Positions 1 through 5,201 of a DNA stretch of 13,853 bases are shown piece after piece. Source of the stretch: DASUUI01 sp964577965 (lineage in GTDB: Bacteria > Gemmatimonadota > Gemmatimonadetes > Gemmatimonadales > Gemmatimonadaceae). Position 1 is the stretch's first letter; each line of letters starts with the position of its first letter. Under the pieces are notes generated by a model that worked only from the letters and a program-made list of their open reading frames with translations, did no database searches and was not told the DNA's origin. Both the position numbers and the translations under genes were made by a program. Location of the stretch: contig CAZOAT010000066.1 in assembly GCA_964577965.1 (NCBI GenBank), positions 1 to 13,853 on the forward strand, in the 5' to 3' direction.

Positions 1-914
1 CGCGACTTCTCGTAGGCCACGAGACGTTCGACGACGCGGGCGTATTTCTCGTCGCTGACGATGTCGCGCTTGTGCAGACGCTGGATTTCTTTGCACCGAT
101 CGTGGACGATCCGTACACGTTCGGGCAGATCGCGGCTGCGAACGCGCTCTCGGACGTGTATGCGATGGGCGGACAGCCGCTCACAGCGATGAACATCGTG
201 GCGTTTCCGGTAGACACTCTGCCGCTGAGCGTGCTGACGGAGATCCTCCGTGGCGGCCTCGACAAGGTCCACGAGGCGGGGGCGCACGTCGTGGGTGGCC
301 ACTCGATAATCGACGAAGAGCTGAAGTACGGGCTCTCCGTCACTGGCCGCGCGCATCCGAAATTCCTGCTGACCAACGCCGGCGCCGTCGCCGGCGACCG
401 TCTGGTTCTGACAAAGCCGATTGGAACGGGGATCCTTTCCACTGCGATCAAGTCCGGAAAACTGTCGCTGGAAGCGCAGGCGCCCGTGCTCGACTCGATG
501 CGCGCGCTGAACGGTGCGGCCAGCCGTGCCGCGCTCGCGCTCGGCGTACGCTGCGCGACCGACGTCACTGGCTTCGGTCTCCTCGGCCACGCTTCGCACA
601 TCGCGCGGGCGAGCGGGGTTACACTGCGCGTCCACGCCGCGGATGTACCGGTATTCGACGGAGCCGCTGAAGCGTGGACGGCCGGTTCCACGACCGGCGG
701 AGCGAAGCGGAACCTTGATTATCTCGACCCTCTGGTCGGCTGGGGAAGCTCCGATGAGGTGACACGTGCGCTGCTGGTCGATCCGCAGACATCGGGCGGG
801 CTGCTTCTCTCTGTGCCGGAGGCGAAGGCCGCGGAGTACCTTTCGAGAGTGCCCGGTGCGGTCGAGATCGGAACCGTCGAACCCCGCCAGAATATTGCAA
901 TCATCGTCGACTGA
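1..914 (+). CDS. selD: Selenide, water dikinase (selenophosphate synthetase), 5'-truncated by the window edge
   Basis: SelD makes selenophosphate from selenide and ATP in the cytoplasm, the selenium donor for charging tRNA-Sec. The reading frame is open from base 3, so the gene begins before the window; the GTG at 72 is internal, because family sequence (LLVGHETFDDAG) is already readable upstream of it. Visible family motifs are DFFAPIVDDPYTFG, NALSDVYAMGG, VVGGHSI, ATDVTGFGLLGHA and DPQTSGGLLLSV. About 304 codons are present against roughly 345 in the family. The missing 40 or so residues hold the catalytic Cys/Sec and Lys, so I cannot tell whether this SelD is itself a selenoprotein. selC lies 146 bp downstream on the same strand, which strongly supports the assignment. 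Confidence 0.96.
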   Translation, partial: RLLVGHETFDDAGVFLVADDVALVQTLDFFAPIVDDPYTFGQIAAANALSDVYAMGGQPLTAMNIVAFPVDTLPLSVLTEILRGGLDKVHEAGAHVVGGHSIIDEELKYGLSVTGRAHPKFLLTNAGAVAGDRLVLTKPIGTGILSTAIKSGKLSLEAQAPVLDSMRALNGAASRAALALGVRCATDVTGFGLLGHASHIARASGVTLRVHAADVPVFDGAAEAWTAGSTTGGAKRNLDYLDPLVGWGSSDEVTRALLVDPQTSGGLLLSVPEAKAAEYLSRVPGAVEIGTVEPRQNIAIIVD

Positions 915-979
915 GGCAGTTCCCAGAGTGAATGCGGGCGCTGGCCTGCAACCCAGGGAGTTCGCCTTGTCGATAACCG

Positions 980-1005
980 CAGTTAACTGGCAACTGACAA
1001 CTGAT
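980..1005. repeat. Palindrome plus three 7-bp tandem repeats in the selD-selC spacer
   Basis: Positions 980-989 read CAGTTAACTG, a perfect palindrome. From 985 three heptads follow directly: AACTGGC, AACTGAC, AACTGAT (985-1005). The two elements overlap. A further related CGACTGAC occurs at 1013-1020. The function is unknown. It could be part of a dispersed intergenic repeat family or a site upstream of selC, or only low-complexity spacer. The remainder of the 915-1060 spacer shows no ORF or RNA gene that I recognise. Confidence 0.55.
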
Positions 1006-1060
1006 GCACTCACGACTGACAGCACGGCGATTGCTGGCAATGCACCGTAGCATCGGTTCT

Positions 1061-1157
1061 GGGAGTGGATGTGGCCTGGTGGTCTCCCCGGTCTTCAAAA
1101 CCGGTGTGACCCGATTACGTCGGGTCGGGTGGGTTCGATTCCCACACTCTCCCGCCA
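1061..1157 (+). tRNA. selC: tRNA-Sec (anticodon UCA)
   Basis: This is the tRNA that decodes UGA as selenocysteine. Layout: 8-nt acceptor strand GGGAGTGG (1061-1068), linker AT, 6-bp D arm with 4-nt loop TGGT, anticodon arm CCGGT-CTTCAAA-ACCGG with TCA in the loop, a long variable arm (GACCCGA, loop TTACG, TCGGGTC, 7 perfect bp), T arm GTGGG-TTCGATT-CCCAC, 3' acceptor strand ACTCTCCC, discriminator G and encoded CCA. The 13-nt acceptor-plus-T-stem, 6-bp D stem and long variable arm are the bacterial tRNA-Sec signature. Oddities: the acceptor stem has U-U at pair 6 and G-A at pair 8, and the D stem (GTGGCC/GGTCTC) has a U-U and a G-U pair. Its neighbour selD supports function. Confidence 0.93.
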
Positions 1158-1168
1158 CTACGAGCCGG

Positions 1169-1203
1169 CCCCGGTCGTTAACCAGCTACCGGGGTTTGTC
1201 TTT
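1169..1203 (+). terminator. Rho-independent terminator after selC
   Basis: Arms CCCCGGT (1169-1175) and ACCGGGG (1188-1194) form a perfect 7-bp stem with a 12-nt loop, followed by TTTGTCTTT. It begins 12 bases after the encoded CCA of selC, where the end of the tRNA transcript is expected. Confidence 0.7.
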
Positions 1204-1225
1204 CTGGCCCGAGCCAGCCTTTTTT
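1204..1225 (+). terminator. Second terminator-like hairpin in tandem
   Basis: CTGGC (1204-1208), loop CCGA, GCCAG (1213-1217), then CC and six T residues (1220-1225). The stem is only 5 bp but the T tract is better than in the first hairpin. It probably backs up the selC terminator. The stretch from 1226 to 1388 beyond it shows no gene or structure I can support. Confidence 0.5.
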
Positions 1226-1388
1226 ATAATCGCGCCTTGATCCAACTCGAGGCGTGGTCGACCATCGTGTCGCCGAACTGCCGGCATTTCCTACATGAAC
1301 CAGCTGTCTGCCAGGCTAGCGGCGCCCTATCCCCGTCGTGACTGCGCGGCGGCGCTCGCGATGTGGTGACAGCGCACGGCATACGCTC

Positions 1389-2105
1389 TCACGAGTCGCG
1401 CGCTGGAGCAGCCTCGTGTTCTTCAGGTGCTCTGGGAGCTGACCGTGGCAGCGGACCACAGAGACCTGCCTCGGGTCCTTCCCGGAGCGTCTCTATCGGA
1501 TCGTCCAGATCCTTCAGGGCACCGCCTCCACGGACCAGCTCGACTGTCGTCCACCACGTGTACGGGTAATCCCCGACCTTCGCGACTGAGTACAGCCGGT
1601 AGTTACCGGGCCTTACGCTCGCAAACCGGTAACGGCCGTTCACTCCTGTACGTGTCCGGGCGACCTCGTATTGCCTCAGCACCCCTTGCAGCACCTCATT
1701 GGTCGTCACTGCCAGCTCAGCCCTTGCGGCGCGTAACGCACTGAGCTCGCGGGTGGCCGGGGGAACATCGCCGTTCCGTACACGCGCGCGATCCTCCACC
1801 TTTTCCGCCTCCAGCCCGGCGACGTGCTCTTTGTCCAGTTGGGCCAGTTGTGCGGCGTACCGCGCACAGATATCCGCGATCATGGTATGAAGCGTGGGTG
1901 AGTCTCGCAGAAGGTAGACGGTATCGCCTGTAGCGTATCTCACAGCGGCGCTGTCCAGGCGCATTGAAACAACGCCTCCTATCGTTCCAGCCACCGCTTC
2001 TGGTTGACCTGAAACGGCTCCACTCGTGTTCTCACGGCTGCCTGGCGCACCGTCGCAGGTGGTCGTGACCGCAACGAGCGCACTAATCACGACAACGCGA
2101 CGCAT
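1389..2105 (-). CDS. Exported protein with carboxypeptidase-regulatory-like beta fold, function unknown
   Basis: 238 residues, ATG start at 2105. The N-terminus (MRRVVVISALVAVTTTC) looks like a signal peptide; the Cys at 17 could be a lipobox Cys, but the -3 to -1 residues TTT are poor, so lipidation is doubtful. Residues 40-66 (GTIGGVVSMRL to DTVYLLRD) and 152-192 (TGVNGRYRFASVRPGNYRLY, then TWWTTVEL) resemble the first and last strands of a transthyretin-like carboxypeptidase-regulatory domain. Between them, residues 72-150 are rich in Ala, Glu, Leu and Arg and look helical, possibly a coiled coil. The C-terminal 30 residues are Pro/Ala/Glu-rich and probably disordered. It stands alone on the minus strand, divergent from the next gene. 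I assign no function; a surface or periplasmic role is inferred from the signal. Confidence 0.65.
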   Translation of the reverse strand: MRRVVVISALVAVTTTCDGAPGSRENTSGAVSGQPEAVAGTIGGVVSMRLDSAAVRYATGDTVYLLRDSPTLHTMIADICARYAAQLAQLDKEHVAGLEAEKVEDRARVRNGDVPPATRELSALRAARAELAVTTNEVLQGVLRQYEVARTRTGVNGRYRFASVRPGNYRLYSVAKVGDYPYTWWTTVELVRGGGALKDLDDPIETLREGPEAGLCGPLPRSAPRAPEEHEAAPARDS

Positions 2106-2382
2106 CCTGTGGCCTCACGGGGTTCAGCTTGTGGTAACTTCGGCCGTCGCGGATGGACAGGCAAGGTGCAAGCTGCTGAGCAGGCTGCGTAACTATGGGT
2201 ATGTCACGCGGGTGGGAAGATTCCCGGCCAGCAGAGCACGCCCGCTTCCGCGAACCATCCTGGCGGAGAACGCACCCTGTCGATGCGTGAAGGTTGTATT
2301 ATTGTCGTTTACGTCCGTCTGCAGCAGCAGGTTTGCATCAGCTGGCATAGGCAGCGACCCCGCGATCCCTTCTGACGATCAG
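2106..2382. promoter_or_regulatory. Divergent intergenic region, probable promoters for both flanking genes
   Basis: 277 bp separate the two divergent starts and hold no convincing ORF. The only distinctive stretch is an AT-rich patch around 2293-2310 containing TATTAT (2297-2302), a possible -10 box for the plus-strand gene about 80 bp upstream of its start. I see no good -35 at standard spacing, so the promoter call is weak. Confidence 0.25.
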
Positions 2383-3069
2383 GTGCACGTAACCCGTCCA
2401 ATCTGCAGCATTCAAGTATCACGGTCGTGCGTCTGGCTGCTGGCAAGCCTGGCGGTGGCGACCGTGGCACCGCGGGTTGCGCACGCGCAGATAACCGATA
2501 CGACGGTGGCCCCGGCGCCGGATACCACGACTCCTCCGGTCGGCGCACCAGCGCCTGCGCCGAGGCGAGACACGCTGGCACCACCGACGATCGTGCTTCC
2601 GCAGCAGCGTCCGATCTCGCCTGGCCGGGCATTCGTCCGCTCGCTGATACTTCCTGGCTCCGGCCAGGTCGCGATGGACAGGACCGTTGCCGCGGGTGTG
2701 TACGCCTTCGTCGAGATCGCTGCAGTCGGAATGGCCCGCAAGTCCGCGCTGGACCTGCGGCAGGCGCGGAGGGCTCCGACCGACTCCACGGTCGTCCGCT
2801 ATCAGCGCGACCCAACGACCGGCGAGCTGGTGCTGGACCCGGAGACCGGACTGCCGGTTCCCGCCGAGTTTATGATCTCGGATCTTGGAGGTCGTGTGCG
2901 CGCACGCAAGCAGCACCTGGAGGACTGGATCGCGCTGCTCATCTTCAATCACCTCTTCTCAGCTGCTGACGCGTACGTCGCCGCGCACCTCTGGGACTTT
3001 CCCGCAACCGTTGGCGCCACTATCGCACCCGGGCGGGAAGCGAGGGTGACTGCGTCGATAGCCTGGTAG
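2383..3069 (+). CDS. Exported DUF5683-like protein
   Basis: About 228 residues from a GTG start. The frame is open further upstream to 2026, but the GTG at 2383 places a normal signal peptide at the N-terminus: basic n-region, hydrophobic core around SCVWLLASLAVATVA, and a cleavage site at AHA-Q. A Pro/Thr/Ala-rich linker follows (TTVAPAPDTTTPPVGAPAPA). The core then carries SPGRAFVRSLILPGSGQ and a hydrophobic segment after it, the pattern of DUF5683 proteins (predicted envelope proteins of unknown function). A second hydrophobic stretch near the C-terminus (DWIALLIFNHLFSAADAYVA) completes the family-like layout. murI starts 54 bp downstream on the same strand and may be co-transcribed. The start codon is uncertain; the coding call and export are firm. 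Confidence 0.75.
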   Translation: MHVTRPICSIQVSRSCVWLLASLAVATVAPRVAHAQITDTTVAPAPDTTTPPVGAPAPAPRRDTLAPPTIVLPQQRPISPGRAFVRSLILPGSGQVAMDRTVAAGVYAFVEIAAVGMARKSALDLRQARRAPTDSTVVRYQRDPTTGELVLDPETGLPVPAEFMISDLGGRVRARKQHLEDWIALLIFNHLFSAADAYVAAHLWDFPATVGATIAPGREARVTASIAW

Positions 3070-3123
3070 AGAGGCGCGGCCGATCGCTCATACCGGCACG
3101 GAACACGCACGTACGTCGAGCAC

Positions 3124-3987
3124 ATGGTAGCGGCGAAACGCGGCGCCGGCGCCCGCTCGCCGGACACGGAGGCCCCCGTTGGCGTGTTCGATTCCGGTAT
3201 CGGCGGCTTGACCGTCGTGCGCTCCATAATGCAGCGGCTGCCGCACGAGAGCGTCGTTTATTTCGGTGATACGGCGCGACTGCCTTACGGTCCCAAAGGT
3301 CCGGAGACAGTTGAGCGGTACAGCCTTGAGATCGCCGACTTTCTTCGGGGCGAGGGGGTAAAGGCGCTGGTCGTCGCATGCAACACAGCTACCGCCCGCG
3401 CGCTTCCAGCTCTCACAGCGACACTGGATTTTCCGGTGATCGGCGTCATTGAGCCCGGCGCCCGCGCGGCGGTCAGAGCGACACGCAACAGACACGTCGG
3501 CGTGATTGCGACCGCTGGGACGATTGCATCAGGTGCATATGTGCGCGCGATCCACGACGTCGCAGCCGACATGGATGTCGTTGCCCGCGCCTGTCCTCTG
3601 TTCGTGCCGCTCGTCGAGGAAGGGTGGACGGACACCGATGCGACGCGGCTCATCGCGCGCGAGTACCTGGAGCCCTTCATGCCTCACCAGGAGGCGGGGA
3701 GCCGCCGGCCGCGACCGGACACCATCGTGCTCGGCTGCACTCACTACCCGCTGCTGAAGAAGATTATCGGGCAGACGGTGGGGAGGAGGATCCGGCTCGT
3801 GGACAGCGCGGACGAAACCGCGGCGGAACTGGCCGCGGTGCTCAAGAAGTGCGGGCTCGCCAGCAGCCGCGCCGACGGATCGCGCTACCGGTTCATCGTC
3901 TCCGACTCACCGGCGCAGTTCCTCCGGGTCGGTGAGCGGTTCCTCGGTGCTCCGATAGACCGCGTCGAGCTCCGTCCCGTCGGCTGA
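3124..3987 (+). CDS. murI: Glutamate racemase
   Basis: MurI interconverts L- and D-glutamate in the cytoplasm, supplying D-Glu for peptidoglycan. At 287 residues the length is normal (about 255-290). Catalytic signatures are all present: GVFDSGIGGLTV with Asp23-Ser24 near the N-terminus, the substrate loop YFGDTARLPYG, the first catalytic Cys86 in VVACNTATA, and the second Cys205 with His207 in LGCTHYPLL. The ATG at 3124 leaves an 18-residue leader before the first strand, slightly long but with no better start in frame. Its last 81 bp overlap the 3' end of the convergent lpxH-like gene. It follows the DUF5683-like gene by 54 bp. Confidence 0.97.
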   Translation: MVAAKRGAGARSPDTEAPVGVFDSGIGGLTVVRSIMQRLPHESVVYFGDTARLPYGPKGPETVERYSLEIADFLRGEGVKALVVACNTATARALPALTATLDFPVIGVIEPGARAAVRATRNRHVGVIATAGTIASGAYVRAIHDVAADMDVVARACPLFVPLVEEGWTDTDATRLIAREYLEPFMPHQEAGSRRPRPDTIVLGCTHYPLLKKIIGQTVGRRIRLVDSADETAAELAAVLKKCGLASSRADGSRYRFIVSDSPAQFLRVGERFLGAPIDRVELRPVG

Positions 3988-4710
3988 GCCGTTCCACTCG
4001 TACAGCGCGACCCGCTCCGGTGTGACGACCAGATACGTCGGGCGCTCCGCCCAGCCGCCTGCGTTCGCATACACGCCGCGCGGCGCCTGCGACACCACGG
4101 GCACGTGAGAATGCCCGTAGATCAGCAGGTCGAGGTCGGGACGTCCGTCGAGAGCGGCGAAGGCGGACTGCCGGAGCGCGTCGCCTTCGTCAAGCGCGCG
4201 ATGGTCGCGGCTCTTCCCGGACGCAGTCGTGGCGATGCGCGTGGCGAGATCGGGGTGCAGCGCACGGAATGCGCGAATCGCCCAGGGGTGACGCATCACC
4301 GGGCGGATCGCCCGGTAGGCGCGATCCTCCCGCTCCCGCAAACCGTCGCCGTGCTCCACACGGGTTCTCCATCCGGCGATCTCTCCCTCCCACGGGTCCA
4401 GCTGGTACCAGACGCCGATGTCCTGCTTCAGGACGTCGCCTCCCCAGCAGTCGTGGTTGCCGGCTGTCCACACCACGGGAACGCCCCTGTCGGTGATTGC
4501 CCGGAGCGCCGCAAGGACGCGGAACGTCTGCCGTGGAATTACCGTCCGCCACTCGAACCAGAAGTCGAAGAGGTCGCCGTTGATCACCAGCGACCCCGCC
4601 GACGCCCTGACGATCGAGAGCAGCGCCAGCAGCTCATCCTCCGCACGCGGATCGGCCGCACCGAGGTGCGCGTCGGAGACGATATAACATGGAGACTGGA
4701 GCACGCGCAC
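3907..4710 (-). CDS. lpxH: LpxH-like calcineurin-type metallophosphoesterase (probable UDP-2,3-diacylglucosamine diphosphatase)
   Basis: 267 residues from a GTG start (a second GTG two codons later is equally possible). The metal-binding motifs occur in family order: SDAHLG (Asp13, His15), NGDLFDFW (Asp46), GNHD (Asn85-His86-Asp87), EHGD (His120) and GHSHVP (His200, His202). The FDFWFEW sequence after the second motif is typical of the LpxH group, which hydrolyses UDP-2,3-diacylglucosamine to lipid X in lipid A synthesis at the inner membrane face. GNHD replaces the GNRD of E. coli LpxH, so assignment to exactly this reaction rather than a related phosphoesterase is an inference, supported by LPS genes (lptE, rfaE2) nearby. 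Its 3' end overlaps murI by 81 bp tail-to-tail. It is divergent from the thioesterase gene. Confidence 0.88.
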   Translation of the reverse strand: MRVLQSPCYIVSDAHLGAADPRAEDELLALLSIVRASAGSLVINGDLFDFWFEWRTVIPRQTFRVLAALRAITDRGVPVVWTAGNHDCWGGDVLKQDIGVWYQLDPWEGEIAGWRTRVEHGDGLREREDRAYRAIRPVMRHPWAIRAFRALHPDLATRIATTASGKSRDHRALDEGDALRQSAFAALDGRPDLDLLIYGHSHVPVVSQAPRGVYANAGGWAERPTYLVVTPERVALYEWNGSADGTELDAVYRSTEEPLTDPEELRR

Positions 4711-4732
4711 AGTTTAGCGCGGTGCGGCCCCT

Positions 4733-4756
4733 GCACAATGCGCCGTTACATTGTGC
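4733..4756. promoter_or_regulatory. Perfect 8-bp inverted repeat in the lpxH/ybgC divergent region
   Basis: GCACAATG (4733-4740), spacer CGCCGTTA, CATTGTGC (4749-4756). The arms are exact reverse complements, with centres 16 bp apart. It lies 22 bp from the minus-strand start at 4710 and 28 bp before the plus-strand ATG at 4785. It could be an operator for a dimeric regulator controlling both directions, or a hairpin in the 5' leader of the long plus-strand operon. No T tract follows, so it is not a terminator. Confidence 0.45.
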
Positions 4757-4784
4757 GGATGCGAACTGCTGCTTTCTGCGCCTG

Positions 4785-5201
4785 ATGCCAGCCCACGGTG
4801 GCGTAATCGAGCTTCGCGTCCGGTACTCCGAGACCGACCAGATGCAGGTTGTCTATCACGCGAACTATCTCGTGTGGTGCGAAATCGGCAGGACCGAGCT
4901 CATCAGAGAGATCTCGGGCTCGTACGCCGACGTGGAGAAGAGTGGTGTAGCGCTCGCCGTCGTTGATGCCTCCCTCAGGTATCACGCGCCTGCCCGGTAC
5001 GATGACCTCGTGCGTGTCACTACGACAGTGCGCGAAGTGAAGTCACGCACCGTGATCTTCGATTACAAGCTGGAGAACGCCACCACCGGCCAGCGGCTGG
5101 CGTCCGCCTCCACGACACTCATCGCGTTCACGCGAGAGGCGACAGTGACAGTACTCCCTGCGGAGATGCGCGCCGCACTCGAGCAACACGTGACTCGATG
5201 A
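4785..5201 (+). CDS. ybgC: YbgC-type acyl-CoA thioesterase (hotdog fold)
   Basis: 138 residues from ATG 4785, the usual length of the family. The frame is open back to 4689, but that part has no family similarity and crosses the intergenic region and inverted repeat, so I reject the longer form. The signature RYSETDQMQVVYHANYLVW holds the catalytic Asp18 and the His25 of the YHANY motif, as in 4-hydroxybenzoyl-CoA/YbgC thioesterases that hydrolyse acyl-CoA in the cytoplasm. A later segment, VVDASLRYHAPARYDD, matches the family's second conserved strand. It is the first gene of the long plus-strand run, and its stop overlaps the next start in ATGA. In proteobacteria ybgC sits with tol-pal; those genes are not here. 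Confidence 0.9.
   Translation: MPAHGGVIELRVRYSETDQMQVVYHANYLVWCEIGRTELIREISGSYADVEKSGVALAVVDASLRYHAPARYDDLVRVTTTVREVKSRTVIFDYKLENATTGQRLASASTTLIAFTREATVTVLPAEMRAALEQHVTR

Noticed and set aside
901..1158. 85-residue minus-strand ORF with GNRTHPTRRNR-type sequence
   Set aside because: It is the antisense of selC; this peptide pattern is the usual artefact of translating a tRNA gene backwards.
1225..1230. A perfect TATAAT box after the second selC hairpin
   Set aside because: It arises from the end of the T tract, has no -35 at 16-18 bp (2 of 6 matches at best), and no plus-strand gene follows before 2383.
1158..1388. Possible genomic island at the 3' end of selC, a classic integration site
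   Set aside because: No integrase, no direct repeat of the selC 3' end and no mobile genes are visible downstream.
4105..4785. 226-residue plus-strand ORF opposite the lpxH-like gene
   Set aside because: It is a shadow ORF in GC-rich DNA; the opposite strand has a complete set of metallophosphoesterase motifs.
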